Positions 17,688 to 26,743 of a stretch of 64,000 nt of DNA are shown piece by piece. The stretch covers positions 62,001 through 126,000 of the forward strand of contig NZ_SJOP01000006.1 in assembly GCF_004331415.1 (NCBI RefSeq). Reading direction: 5' to 3'. The stretch's first letter is position 1. Each line of letters begins with the position of its first letter. Under the pieces are notes generated by a model. It had not been told where the DNA came from. It searched no databases and was given only the letters and a program-made list of their open reading frames with translations. Position numbers and translations under genes: made by a program. This stretch comes from Kosakonia quasisacchari (GTDB taxonomy: Bacteria > Pseudomonadota > Gammaproteobacteria > Enterobacterales > Enterobacteriaceae).

Positions 17688-18818
17688 ATGGCAAAGGGGA
17701 AAAAAGTCTCTCTCACCTTCCGCAGCCAGAAAGACGCAAAAACCGGACATGAGGTAATCCGGCTGACGCCACCACATATTGTTTGTCACCGTAATTACTT
17801 CTATCAAAAATGCTTTACCCAGGACGGCGAGAAACTGATTTTCGGCGGCGCATTTGAAGGCCACTGGAATTACTACTTGTTGGATCTCGCTAACCGCGAA
17901 GCGACACAGCTCACCGAAGGCGCGGGAGACAACACGTTTGGCGGTTTTTTATCCGCCGATGACAGCGCGCTGTGGTACGTAAAAGACACCCGCGAGCTGC
18001 GCCGCGTTGATCTGCACTCCCTTGAAGAGCATATCGTTTACGAGGTGGACGACGAGTGGGTTGCGTATGGCACCTGGGTCGCCAACTCCAGCTGCACCAA
18101 ACTGGTCGGCATCGAAATCAAAAAGAGTAACTGGCAGCCGCTCACCGACTGGCAAAAATTCCGTGACTTCTACTTTACCCACCCCGAATGCCGCTTGATC
18201 CGTATTGATCTACAAAGCGGTAAACGCGACACCCTGTTGCAGGAGAAACGCTGGCTTGGTCACCCGATTTACCGCCCCTTTGATGACCAGACCGTGGCCT
18301 TTTGCCACGAAGGCCCGCGTGATGTGATTGATGCGCGTATGTGGCTGATTAACGAAGATGGCAGCAACCTGCGCAAGGTGCGCCAGCACAAGCCGGGAGA
18401 AAGTTTTACCCATGAATTCTGGGTACCGGACGGTTCCGCGCTCTACTACGTGGCGCACCAGGAAAACGACCCGCGCCGTTATCTCTACAGCGCAAATCCG
18501 CACACGCTGGAAAACCAGCAACTGATGGCGATCCCGCCTTGCTCGCACCTGATGAGTAATGAAGATGGCAGCCTGGTGGTCGGTGACGGCGCACCGCATC
18601 ACACCGGGGATATCCACCTCAACGATCCGTTTATCTGGGTATTTGATATTAACAGCGGCGAACAAAAAGCGATTTGCCAGCATAACAGTAGCTGGAAAGT
18701 GCTGGATGGCGACCGCCAGGTCACTCACCCACATCCGTCGTTCTCGCCAGATAACCAGTGGGTGCTCTTCACCTCCGATGCCGAAGGCATGCCCGCGCTC
18801 TACCTGGCGCGGGTATAA
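17688..18818 (+). CDS. ogl: Oligogalacturonate lyase, copy 1
   Basis: Cytoplasmic PL22 lyase of 376 residues that splits unsaturated digalacturonate to 5-keto-4-deoxyuronate. Family hallmarks are CHRNYFYQKCF near residue 32, repeated beta-propeller blades, GHPIYRPFDDQTVAFCHEGP with the Mn-ligand histidines, and HPHPSFSPDN near the end. The start at 17688 follows AAAGGAGCAGGTA and matches MAKGKK of the second copy; the longer open frame is not supported by a ribosome site. It is shorter and clearly diverged from the copy at 22.7 kb. Confidence 0.93.
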   Translation: MAKGKKVSLTFRSQKDAKTGHEVIRLTPPHIVCHRNYFYQKCFTQDGEKLIFGGAFEGHWNYYLLDLANREATQLTEGAGDNTFGGFLSADDSALWYVKDTRELRRVDLHSLEEHIVYEVDDEWVAYGTWVANSSCTKLVGIEIKKSNWQPLTDWQKFRDFYFTHPECRLIRIDLQSGKRDTLLQEKRWLGHPIYRPFDDQTVAFCHEGPRDVIDARMWLINEDGSNLRKVRQHKPGESFTHEFWVPDGSALYYVAHQENDPRRYLYSANPHTLENQQLMAIPPCSHLMSNEDGSLVVGDGAPHHTGDIHLNDPFIWVFDINSGEQKAICQHNSSWKVLDGDRQVTHPHPSFSPDNQWVLFTSDAEGMPALYLARV

Positions 18819-18823
18819 TTTTG

Positions 18824-18845
18824 CCCTCTCCCGCCGGGGAGAGGG
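18824..18845. terminator. Bidirectional hairpin between ogl and araE
   Basis: Perfect 9-bp stem CCCTCTCCC / GGGAGAGGG with a 4-nt loop in the 34-bp gap between convergent genes. It is preceded by TTTT on one side and followed by TTCTGTTT on the other. Confidence 0.6.
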
Positions 18846-18852
18846 GTTCTGT

Positions 18853-20271
18853 TTACATGCCGATATCACGCAGTTTTTCACCCGCCATCAGACGGCGCTC
18901 GATATGCTCCAGCGTGACATTTTTGGTTTCCGGGATCAGCCAGAAAGTGACGCCAACAAATGCCAGATTCAGCGCGGTATAGAGCCAGAAGGTACCTGCA
19001 GCGCCAATTGCGTCCAGCAACGTCAGGAAAGTCGCACCGATGATCATGTTCGACACCCAGTTTGTGGTGGTGGAACAGGTGATGCCAAAATCACGGCATT
19101 TCAACGGCTGGATCTCCGAACACAGGATCCACACCACCGGCGCGGCGCTCATCGCATAACCGGCAATACAGATCATCGTCATCCCAACGGAAAGCCAGGA
19201 TAACCCGCTCGACGCGGTGCCGTTATCAAACTGCATCAGGCAGTAACCGAGGATCAAGGTGCCAATTGCCATCACGCTGAAACCAATTTTCAGCGCCGGT
19301 TTGCGCCCCGCTTTATCCACGGTAAACACCGCGATAAAGGTGGCAAACATAAAGGTCAGCCCCACCACCAGCGTGGCGATCATCTGCTGTTCAGTGTTGG
19401 TAAACCCGGCCATTTTGAAGATACGCGGCGCGTAATACATGATGATGTTCATGCCGGTAAACTGCTGCATCGCCTGCAATAACATGCCGAGGTACACGGC
19501 GCGACGCACATTGCGGTTGGCTTTAAACAGCTGGAAACCGCCCTGTTTCAGTTTCAGGCTTTCGCGGATTTCATTAAGTTCTTCGCGGGCTTTTTCCGAG
19601 GTATCACGCAGCATCCGCAGCACCTCTTCCGCCTCAATATGCCGCCCTTTTTGCGCCAGCCAGCGCGGGCTATTGGGCAGGAACACCACCAGAACAATCA
19701 GCAACAGTGCCGGCAGCGCCAGTACACCGAGCATCGCCCGCCAGTTGCCGCTGTAACTAAAAGCAGTATCAGACAGGAACGCCAGCACAATGCCGAGCGT
19801 GACCATCAACTGGTACATGCTGATCATCTTGCCGCGCACATTTTCACTGGCCATTTCCGAGAGATACAGCGGTGCGGTATACGAAGCAATGCCGACCGCA
19901 ACCCCCAACAGCACGCGGGAAAGTAGCAGCACTTCCACACTGGCGGCAAAAGCGGAACCGAGCGAGCCGGCGACAAACAGCACCGCGCCCACCATTAAGC
20001 TGTATTTGCGTCCAAGGCGGAAAGAGAGCCAGCCATTAAACAGCGCACCCAGCGCTGCACCCAGCATCATGCTGCTCACTACCCATTCCTGCAAACGGCT
20101 GGATAACGTGAAATGGTCGGTGATAAACGGCAACGCGCCGGAAATCACCCCAATATCAAGACCAAACAACAGCCCGGCGACCGCTGCCGAAACAGAGACA
20201 AACAAATTCATACGCCGGGTATCACGCAGCGCGCGCGGTAAAGCTACAGAATCATTACTGATAGAAGCCAT
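18853..20271 (-). CDS. araE: AraE, arabinose:proton symporter
   Basis: A 472-residue sugar porter of the MFS, twelve membrane helices, almost collinear with E. coli AraE. Visible matches include [16 protein letters not shown], the RLGRKYS loop and [12 protein letters not shown] at the C terminus. The family [12 protein letters not shown] and [14 protein letters not shown] sugar-site motifs are intact. Order racX-araE-kduD-kduI is ancestral. The upstream region has AraC-like and CRP-like sites. Confidence 0.96.
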   Translation of the reverse strand: MASISNDSVALPRALRDTRRMNLFVSVSAAVAGLLFGLDIGVISGALPFITDHFTLSSRLQEWVVSSMMLGAALGALFNGWLSFRLGRKYSLMVGAVLFVAGSLGSAFAASVEVLLLSRVLLGVAVGIASYTAPLYLSEMASENVRGKMISMYQLMVTLGIVLAFLSDTAFSYSGNWRAMLGVLALPALLLIVLVVFLPNSPRWLAQKGRHIEAEEVLRMLRDTSEKAREELNEIRESLKLKQGGFQLFKANRNVRRAVYLGMLLQAMQQFTGMNIIMYYAPRIFKMAGFTNTEQQMIATLVVGLTFMFATFIAVFTVDKAGRKPALKIGFSVMAIGTLILGYCLMQFDNGTASSGLSWLSVGMTMICIAGYAMSAAPVVWILCSEIQPLKCRDFGITCSTTTNWVSNMIIGATFLTLLDAIGAAGTFWLYTALNLAFVGVTFWLIPETKNVTLEHIERRLMAGEKLRDIGM

Positions 20272-20353
20272 TTTTTCCTGCCTGCACAGAATAAGTCGTC
20301 TTATGAAAGTAAGTCAGCGGCGCATCAAAGCGTCAGTGCATAAAACGCGAAGA

Positions 20354-20399
20354 TATGGATAAATACGCTGTGGCATAGTGTTTTGTGATGGAGTTTACA
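20354..20399 (-). promoter_or_regulatory. araE control region: AraC-like half-site and CRP site
   Basis: TATGGATAAATACGCT (20354-20369) resembles the AraC half-site TATGGATAAAAATGCT. TGTGA-TGGAGT-TTACA (20384-20399) matches the CRP consensus with one change. Both lie 80-130 bp upstream of araE, in the order expected for an AraC/CRP-activated promoter. Confidence 0.6.
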
Positions 20400-20538
20400 A
20401 TTTTGAAAATATAGTTTAATCACTAAACTAATTTTAACTTATTTATTTTTAATGATTTTTTATACATAGCCTGCGAATTAAGACAAAAGGATATGGATTT
20501 TTCTATTCATAAGATATGGACAATTAATACGCAGAGAT

Positions 20539-20568
20539 AAAAAAACCTGCCCATGGGCAGGTTTTTTT
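20539..20568 (-). terminator. Terminator of kduI-kduD
   Basis: Palindromic stem AACCTGCCCATGGGCAGGTT flanked by A- and T-runs, 20 bp after the kduD stop on the minus strand. Confidence 0.85.
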
Positions 20569-20589
20569 GTGCGCGCAACGGCAGGCGAA

Positions 20590-21351
20590 TTAACGCGCCA
20601 GCCAGCCGCCGTCGACAGCAATGGTGTAGCCGTTGATGTAGTCGGACGCTTTCGATGAGAGGAACACAACCGGCCCCATCAAATCGCTTGGCAGCCCCCA
20701 GCGGCCCGCCGGGATACGGTCGAGGATCTCGGCGCTACGCTGCTCGTCGGCACGCAGCTGCTGGGTGTTGTTGGTCGCCATATAACCCGGTGCGATAGCG
20801 TTAACGTTGATGTTGTGCTTCGCCCACTCGTTCGCCAGCAGACGCGTGACGCCCATTACGCCGCTTTTTGACGCGGTGTAAGACGGAACGCGGATGCCGC
20901 CCTGGAAAGAGAGCATAGAGGCAATGTTGATGATCTTGCCGCCGTTACCCTGCGCGATGAAGTGTTTTGCCGCCGCCTGGGACATAAAGAATACGCTCTT
21001 GATGTTCAGGTTCATGACGTCGTCCCAGTCTTTCTCGCTGAAGTTGATCGCGTCTTCGCGACGGATCAAACCGGCGTTGTTTACCAGAATGTCGATTTTG
21101 CCAAACTCGGCGACCGCACGCTCCAGCAGCGCCGGAATGCCGTCGATCTGACGCAGATCGGCAGTCAGGCTGAGAAAACGACGGCCCAGCGCGGTCACGC
21201 GCTCGATGGTTTCTGTTGGTTCAACAATGTTGATACCGACGATGTCGCAGCCCGCTTCCGCCAGACCCACGGCCATACCCTGGCCCAGACCGGTGTCGCA
21301 ACCGCTTACTACCGCAACCTTACCTTGAAGAGAAAATGCATCCAGAATCAT
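20590..21351 (-). CDS. kduD: KduD, 2-dehydro-3-deoxy-D-gluconate 5-dehydrogenase
   Basis: A 253-residue short-chain dehydrogenase that reduces 2,5-diketo-3-deoxygluconate to 2-keto-3-deoxygluconate. The cofactor motif is GCDTGLGQGMAVGLAEAG, and the catalytic YTASK (Tyr/Lys) and upstream Ser are present. The length equals that of E. coli KduD. It follows kduI in an operon with a 60-bp gap. Confidence 0.96.
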   Translation of the reverse strand: MILDAFSLQGKVAVVSGCDTGLGQGMAVGLAEAGCDIVGINIVEPTETIERVTALGRRFLSLTADLRQIDGIPALLERAVAEFGKIDILVNNAGLIRREDAINFSEKDWDDVMNLNIKSVFFMSQAAAKHFIAQGNGGKIINIASMLSFQGGIRVPSYTASKSGVMGVTRLLANEWAKHNINVNAIAPGYMATNNTQQLRADEQRSAEILDRIPAGRWGLPSDLMGPVVFLSSKASDYINGYTIAVDGGWLAR

Positions 21352-21411
21352 GTTTATTCCTTAATCTATCAGCGCCTGTACCGGACAGGCATGGTTTTAT
21401 GCTGCCCGCTA

Positions 21412-22248
21412 TTAGCGCAGATCTTTTACAGCGACGTGATCCATGTCATCAAAGACCTGGTTCTCACCCACCATCCCCCAGATGAAGGTGTACGCACGCG
21501 TACCCACGCCTGAATGGATTGACCAGCTGGGAGAAATGACCGCCTGCTCGTTATGCATCACAATGTGACGCGTTTCCTGCGGCTGCCCCATCATATGGAA
21601 TACGCAGGCGTCTTCTTCCATATTGAAATAGAAGTACACTTCCATGCGGCGCTCATGGGTATGGCACGGCATAGTGTTCCACAGGTTGCCCGGCGCAAGC
21701 TCGGTCAGCCCCATGCTTAACTGGCAGGTTTCCAGCACGTCCGGCACGAAATATTTATTGATGGTGCGACGGTTGCTGGTCAGCGGATCGCCAAGCGTCA
21801 CCGGCGCAACATCGGCTGGCGTCACTTTTTTCGTCGGGAAGGTGGTGTGTGCGGGTGCGCAGTTGTAGTAAAACTTGGCCGGTTTCGCGCTATCAATGCT
21901 GGCAAAAACCACCTCTTTGGCGCCTTTTCCAACATATAACGCATCGCGATGACCAATTTCATAACACTGGCCGTCAACGGTGATGGTACCCGGGCCGCCG
22001 ATATTAATGACGCCCAGTTCGCGGCGCTCAAGGAAATAGGTCACGCCCAGCTGTTTACCCACTTCGCCGCCGACAGAAACGGTTTTCTTCACCGGCTTAA
22101 TACCGCCGACGATGATGCGATCAATATGGCTGTAAACCATGGTGTATTCGTCATCAACGAATACTTTTTCGACTAAAAACTCATTGCGCAGGCCCTGGGT
22201 ATCCAGCGTTTTCGCATGCGCACTGTGGATGCTTTGTCTGACTTCCAC
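21412..22248 (-). CDS. kduI: KduI, 5-keto-4-deoxyuronate isomerase
   Basis: Zinc cupin isomerase converting 5-keto-4-deoxyuronate to 2,5-diketo-3-deoxygluconate. The zinc-site region [18 protein letters not shown] is intact. The open frame runs far upstream, but a GTG at 22248 sits 5 bp behind CGGAGG and yields 278 residues starting (M)[18 protein letters not shown], exactly the E. coli length and N terminus. GTG is therefore the chosen start. KdgR boxes lie upstream. Confidence 0.96.
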   Translation of the reverse strand: MEVRQSIHSAHAKTLDTQGLRNEFLVEKVFVDDEYTMVYSHIDRIIVGGIKPVKKTVSVGGEVGKQLGVTYFLERRELGVINIGGPGTITVDGQCYEIGHRDALYVGKGAKEVVFASIDSAKPAKFYYNCAPAHTTFPTKKVTPADVAPVTLGDPLTSNRRTINKYFVPDVLETCQLSMGLTELAPGNLWNTMPCHTHERRMEVYFYFNMEEDACVFHMMGQPQETRHIVMHNEQAVISPSWSIHSGVGTRAYTFIWGMVGENQVFDDMDHVAVKDLR

Positions 22249-22363
22249 AATAACCTCCGAAGTAAATTTTGACCGAAACGTCACTCCACGAAACGTAGAA
22301 ACAGTGTTCCGTTTCTTCATTACGCGCATCTTATCCCGGCTAAAACATGTTTTCAATCATGAA

Positions 22364-22378
22364 TAAAACAACGTTTCA
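22364..22378. promoter_or_regulatory. KdgR box upstream of kduI
   Basis: TAAAAC-AAC-GTTTCA, one mismatch from the palindrome, 116 bp before the kduI start. A weaker box-like stretch at 22341-22355 (TAAAACATGTTTTCA) and another at about 22295-22313 lie between it and kduI, so the region may carry several operators. Confidence 0.65.
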
Positions 22379-22641
22379 ATTTTTCTGCCACTTATTATTA
22401 AATCTGTAAGTCCGATCACGATTGTTTGGTATTGACAGCGCATCTTCACCGGTTAGGCAGGGGAATAATTCTAAATAAAGCATAGCAAACAATAATTTAA
22501 GACCATCTTTGAGTTTTGACGGCCAATCGGCATTTTTTGTGTTTAAAATCAAAGGCCGCTACCAAAAAAGCATTTTCAAGGCGCGTTATCCCGGCTTGCA
22601 AAGGCGATTTTCTTATAAAGTGCGTCAGCAATCACACATAT

Positions 22642-22656
22642 TGAAACATTGTTTTG
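22642..22656. promoter_or_regulatory. KdgR box upstream of second ogl
   Basis: TGAAAC-ATT-GTTTTG in ATATTGAAACATTGTTTTGA matches 16 of 19 positions of the KdgR consensus, 82 bp before the gene. The 489-bp kduI-ogl gap is otherwise AT-rich without a gene. Confidence 0.65.
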
Positions 22657-22737
22657 ATAAATTAATACCCTATTTTTAAACTTGTGGTCATCATTGGGAG
22701 CGCAACTTTCCCACCGGACCATCTAAAGGAGTGAATT

Positions 22738-23913
22738 ATGGCGAAAGGCATGCGGGTAAAACTCAATTACGCAATCAGCCGCGATCCGGATACCGGCGCG
22801 GAAATCACCCGCTTAACACCACCGGAAGTGACCTGTCATCGGAACTACTTCTATCAGAAGTGTTTTTTCAACGATGGCAGCCACCTGTTATTTGCCGGTG
22901 AATTTGATGGCCACTGGAATTATTACCTGCTGGATATTGCTAAAGCCGAAGCCGTGCAATTGACGGAAGGCGCGGGCGATAACACCTTTGGCGGCTTCCT
23001 CTCGCCGGATGACAGCGCTTTATATTATGTGAAGAACGATCGCACGCTGCGCGAAGTGAATTTGCAGACGCTGGCCGAGCGCGAAATTTATCGCGTGCCG
23101 GACGAGTGGGTCGGCTACGGTACCTGGGTGGCAAACAGCGATTGCAGCAAACTGGTCGGGATTGAGATCGCCGCCAGCGACTGGACACCGCTCAATGACT
23201 GGAAACTGTTCCACGACTTCTTCCATAAAGGCCCACACTGCCGCCTGTTACGCGTGGATTTGCAAAGCGGCGAGAGCAGCGTGATCCATGAAGAGAAGAA
23301 CTGGCTGGGTCACCCGATCTACCGCCCATTCGACGACAATACCGTGGCGTTTTGTCATGAAGGCCCGCACGACCTGGTGGATGCGCGGATGTGGCTGGTG
23401 AATGAAGATGGCAGCCACGTGCGTAAAGTGAAAGATCACGCCGAAGGCGAAAGCTGCACCCACGAATTCTGGGTGCCGAACGGCTCCGCGCTGGTGTACG
23501 TCTCTTACCTGAAAGGTAAACAGGGACGCATGATTTACAGCTTCAATCCGGATACCGGCGTAAACGAAGCGGTGATGCCGATGCCGGCTTGCTCTCACCT
23601 GATGAGCAACTTCGACGGCACATTACTGGTCGGCGATGGTTCTGGCACGCCGGTGGATGTAAAAGATACCAGCGGTTACACCATTGATAACGATCCGTAT
23701 CTGTATGTTTTCGATGTGGCGAAAAAAGCGTACTTCCGCGTAGCGCGCCACGATACGTCCTGGGCAACAGTTGCCAATAGCCGCCAGGTGACGCATCCGC
23801 ATCCGTCATTCACACCTGACGACAGTGCGATTCTGTTTAGTTCCGATAAAGACGGCAAACCAGCGCTTTATATCGCGAAACTTCCTGAGCAACGCGTGAT
23901 GTTGCAAGCATAA
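22738..23913 (+). CDS. ogl: Oligogalacturonate lyase, copy 2
   Basis: A 391-residue PL22 lyase, same family motifs as copy 1 (CHRNYFYQKCFF, GHPIYRPFDDNTVAFCHEGP, HPHPSFTPDD). It is the longer copy and closer to the usual length of about 388. It has its own KdgR box and the consensus site AAAGGAG before MAKGMRVKL. Divergent from kduI and followed by a terminator and an ERIC-like repeat. The two copies differ throughout, so they are not a recent duplication. Confidence 0.94.
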   Translation: MAKGMRVKLNYAISRDPDTGAEITRLTPPEVTCHRNYFYQKCFFNDGSHLLFAGEFDGHWNYYLLDIAKAEAVQLTEGAGDNTFGGFLSPDDSALYYVKNDRTLREVNLQTLAEREIYRVPDEWVGYGTWVANSDCSKLVGIEIAASDWTPLNDWKLFHDFFHKGPHCRLLRVDLQSGESSVIHEEKNWLGHPIYRPFDDNTVAFCHEGPHDLVDARMWLVNEDGSHVRKVKDHAEGESCTHEFWVPNGSALVYVSYLKGKQGRMIYSFNPDTGVNEAVMPMPACSHLMSNFDGTLLVGDGSGTPVDVKDTSGYTIDNDPYLYVFDVAKKAYFRVARHDTSWATVANSRQVTHPHPSFTPDDSAILFSSDKDGKPALYIAKLPEQRVMLQA

Positions 23914-23944
23914 ACTTTGAGTTAGTGTTTCTGTAACTGGCCTT

Positions 23945-23971
23945 GCCCTCCTCCTGGGGGGCTTTTTTTTT
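23945..23971 (+). terminator. Terminator after second ogl
   Basis: Stem GCCCTCC / GGGGGGC (one wobble), TCCT loop and nine T. Confidence 0.85.
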
Positions 23972-23979
23972 GTGCCGCC

Positions 23980-24182
23980 ATGCCCGTCATACTTTGAGCC
24001 ACAGGTGTGTTGGCGGCCTTACTCGCCCCCGTCATTGACTTCAGTAAGCTCCTGAAGACTCGCTGCGTTGCCGCCTTCCTGTGACTCACATATTTAGGCA
24101 GACCTGAGTAAATGCAAAAAACAGTGCCCAAAAGTCCAAAGAAGATAAGTAACGAACCTGTGGCTCAAAGTATGACGGGCAT
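23980..24182. repeat. ERIC-like palindromic intergenic element with 26-bp perfect terminal inverted repeats
   Basis: A 203-bp element. Its ends (23980-24005 and 24157-24182) are perfect 26-bp inverted repeats beginning ATGCCCGTCATACTTTGAGC. Inside, 24022-24070 reads like an ERIC core in reverse orientation (CCCGTCATTGACTTCAGTAAGCTCCTGAAGACTC, interrupted here for length, against CCCAGTCACTTACTTATGTAAGCTCCTGGGGATTC). No open frame is present. It sits neatly between two terminators. It is probably a non-autonomous repeat spread as RNA-structure-forming DNA. Confidence 0.75.
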
Positions 24183-24190
24183 AAATATAA

Positions 24191-24219
24191 AAAACCCCGG
24201 CCAACGGCTCCGGGGTTTT
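24191..24219 (-). terminator. Terminator of kdgM
   Basis: Stem AAAACCCCGG / CCGGGGTTTT, 9-nt loop, 30 bp after the kdgM stop on the minus strand. Confidence 0.85.
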
Positions 24220-24248
24220 CGTGAGGGTAAAACAGGTACTTCAGACAA

Positions 24249-24929
24249 TCAGAAAGAGTAAGCCACACCGAGGCGGAAACGGGTCTGGCGTTCGTCGGTA
24301 CTTTTCACACCAACGTTGCCCACTTCCACATACGGGGACCAGTTTTTATCCAATTTGTACGCCACTTTGGCGTTATATTCGTTGGAATAGGTTTTGTTGT
24401 TTTCACGAATAACATCTTCGGTGCTCTTCGCGTAAACATAGTTCAGCTCAATGCGGTAGTCGCCCATCGCCCAGCCTACCCAGGTATCAAATTTGTTGAC
24501 CTTGTTATCAACGGTGCTTGAATCCGGGTTACGGGTGTATTCATAACGATAGCGGCCAGCAATATAAACGCCGTTATCAAAGCTGTATTGCACGTGAAGA
24601 TACGGTTTATAGATGGAGTTGGTATCTTTACTTTCGATGTTAAAGCCTGGTGTTAACGCAAAATTCTTGGTCGCAGCCCAGCGCCAGTTAATGGATTCTT
24701 CGTGGCCGTTACCCACGATTTCCGTTAACGGTTTGTCGGCGTCATCGCCGCCAGATTTCCATTTCGCTTCAACACCGAAACCTAAGCCATTATCGAAACG
24801 GTGAGAAACCGCTACGCGATCGGCGTTGGAGCCGCTGTCGATGTATTCATGACGTAAATCCACGGTGACGGCTTGTGAAGCAAAGGAAGCGCCAAGGAGT
24901 GAAGCAAGAGCCAGAGTTTTCTTAAACAT
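24249..24929 (-). CDS. kdgM: KdgM-family oligogalacturonate-specific porin
   Basis: A 226-residue outer-membrane beta-barrel that admits acidic oligogalacturonides. The signal peptide is MFKKTLALASLLGASFASQA. The mature part starts VTVDLRHEYIDSGSNADRVA, alternating amphipathic strands, and ends in a C-terminal aromatic (VAYSF) needed for BAM recognition. Size and N terminus are typical of KdgM/KdgN/NanC. It lies inside the pectin cluster with CRP- and KdgR-like sites upstream. Confidence 0.93.
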   Translation of the reverse strand: MFKKTLALASLLGASFASQAVTVDLRHEYIDSGSNADRVAVSHRFDNGLGFGVEAKWKSGGDDADKPLTEIVGNGHEESINWRWAATKNFALTPGFNIESKDTNSIYKPYLHVQYSFDNGVYIAGRYRYEYTRNPDSSTVDNKVNKFDTWVGWAMGDYRIELNYVYAKSTEDVIRENNKTYSNEYNAKVAYKLDKNWSPYVEVGNVGVKSTDERQTRFRLGVAYSF

Positions 24930-24965
24930 GAGATTACCTCAATAATTAAAATTATGTTCCATTTT

Positions 24966-24984
24966 TATGGAATTCTATTTTATT
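24966..24984. promoter_or_regulatory. Candidate KdgR box at kdgM promoter
   Basis: On the minus strand AATAAAATAGAATTCCATA matches 16 of 19 positions of AATRAAAYRNYRTTTYATT, 37 bp upstream of the start codon. It overlaps a TTCCAT-N4-ATGGAA inverted repeat. Confidence 0.45.
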
Positions 24985-25094
24985 TTTTTGGTAACTTTAT
25001 TTTAGTGATCGAGATCGTAAATATTTGTATGGAACGGAACTATGTATAACGGCGTGATGAATATCAATATATTTTCCCTTCACCCGCAAATTAA

Positions 25095-25110
25095 TATGAT
25101 AAAGATCACA
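25095..25110. promoter_or_regulatory. CRP site upstream of kdgM
   Basis: TATGA-TAAAGA-TCACA, one mismatch from the TGTGA-N6-TCACA consensus, 166 bp before kdgM. The rest of the 475-bp gap up to yqeF is AT-rich and shows no gene. Confidence 0.55.
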
Positions 25111-25359
25111 CCAATTTTCTATTAACGGTTAGCTTACAAAATTCAATACAAATAAAAAACACAATGCAAAACAGAGAGCTACAAAACCGATCAGCAAATA
25201 ATAAGCAGACTTATTTCTTACATTTCAAATTGTAACGGAGGAAACAATAGTAAATTACGGCGTAGCAGAAGTGTTTTTAAATAACGCAGGATAATTATTA
25301 GAGCGACATATTGAGGTTTTAATTTAATTGAAACGGCGGCTGAGACGTTAGTCACAAAC

Positions 25360-25389
25360 AATAAAGCCTTCCAGGTGGAAGGCTTTATT
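25360..25389 (-). terminator. Terminator of yqeF
   Basis: Stem AATAAAGCCTTCC / GGAAGGCTTTATT with a 4-nt loop, 15 bp after the yqeF stop. It is symmetrical, so it could work both ways. Confidence 0.85.
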
Positions 25390-25404
25390 TAACTTAAGGT
25401 GAGA

Positions 25405-26586
25405 TTAATCGCGTTCAATCGCCAGCGCGACGCCCTGGCCACCGCCAATGCATAAAGTTGCCAGCCCTTTACGGGCATGACGTTTTTGCATTTCATGCAC
25501 CAGCGAAACCAGAATGCGGCAGCCGGAAGCGCCAATCGGATGACCCAACGCTATCGCCCCGCCGTTGACATTCACCCGCTTCTCATCCCATTCGAGGATT
25601 TTGCCTACCGACAACGCCTGCGCGGCGTAAGCTTCGTTCGCTTCAATCAAATCGACATCACCAAGTTGCCAGCCCGCGCGCTCAAGGCAGCGGCGCATGG
25701 CATAAACCGGCGCAATCCCCATTAACGCCGGATCGACACCAACGCTGGCAAACGCGCGGATGCGCGCCAGCACCGGTAAATTGAGTTCCTGCGCTTTTGC
25801 TTCGCTCATCACCAGCACCGCCGCTGCACCGTCATTGATCGGCGAGGCGTTACCGGCGGTGACCGAGCCACTTTGTTCAAAAGCGGGCGCGAGTTTCGCC
25901 AGCGCTTCCGCGCTGGGATCGGTACGCGGTTGTTCATCGGTATCGATAATCAGCACCTGCCCCTCAGCCCCCATCGCGCTCACCGGCACAATTTCATCGC
26001 GAAAACGCCCGGAATCGATAGCAACACGCGCTTTATGCTGCGAGCTTAACGCCCACTCATCCTGGCGCTCGCGGCTAATGCCATATTCACGCGCCAGGTT
26101 TTCCGCCGTTACGCCCATATGATAATCATTGAACGCATCCCACAAACCGTCATGCACCAGGCTATCAATAAGCTGGCTGTTGCCGAGTTGCGCGCCGGTG
26201 CGGCTGTCGGTCAGCACATGCGGCGCACGGCTCATATTCTCCTGCCCACCGGCGATCACCACATCGGCTTCGCCGCACTGGATCGCCTGTGCGGCCAGGT
26301 GCAACGCTTTCAGCCCGGAGCCACACACATCATTAATGGTGATCGCCGAAACCGTATTCGGCAGGCCGCCTTTGATCGCCGACTGTCGCGCAGGGTTTTG
26401 CCCGGCGCCTGCTGTCAGCACCTGGCCGAGAATCACTTCGTCGATATCTTGTGGCTGCACACCGCTACGCTCTATCAGCGCATGCACCACCTGGCTGCCT
26501 AACTCGACGGCAGAAAGGCGTGACAACGCGCCCTGAAAACAGCCGATAGGCGTGCGGACCGCGCCGACTATCACGACATCTTTCAT
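25405..26586 (-). CDS. yqeF: YqeF, acetyl-CoA acetyltransferase (thiolase II)
   Basis: A 393-residue biosynthetic-type thiolase. The active cysteine is in NDVCGSGLKALHLAAQ; the second catalytic block is NVNGGAIALGHPIGASG, and the C-terminal CIGGGQGVALAIE carries the second cysteine. Position after kduI in the ancestral order identifies it as YqeF; the pectin genes ogl and kdgM have been inserted between them. Confidence 0.93.
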   Translation of the reverse strand: MKDVVIVGAVRTPIGCFQGALSRLSAVELGSQVVHALIERSGVQPQDIDEVILGQVLTAGAGQNPARQSAIKGGLPNTVSAITINDVCGSGLKALHLAAQAIQCGEADVVIAGGQENMSRAPHVLTDSRTGAQLGNSQLIDSLVHDGLWDAFNDYHMGVTAENLAREYGISRERQDEWALSSQHKARVAIDSGRFRDEIVPVSAMGAEGQVLIIDTDEQPRTDPSAEALAKLAPAFEQSGSVTAGNASPINDGAAAVLVMSEAKAQELNLPVLARIRAFASVGVDPALMGIAPVYAMRRCLERAGWQLGDVDLIEANEAYAAQALSVGKILEWDEKRVNVNGGAIALGHPIGASGCRILVSLVHEMQKRHARKGLATLCIGGGQGVALAIERD

Positions 26587-26743
26587 CTCTACCCCCGCAG
26601 TTGGTCAACCCGGCAATAGTAGTGCATTGTTAATAAGTATTAACTCGATTGTTTAAAATTGGTGAGATTAGTCACAGCGAAAGTCAGAGGCGGGAAAACA
26701 GCAGAGAATTGCGCGGCCAGCAAGACCGCGCAGAAGGGGAAAA

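Noticed and set aside
22249..22356. N-terminal extension of kduI from ATG 22356
   Set aside because: The GTG at 22248 has a perfect ribosome site and gives the exact family length; the extension covers the promoter region.
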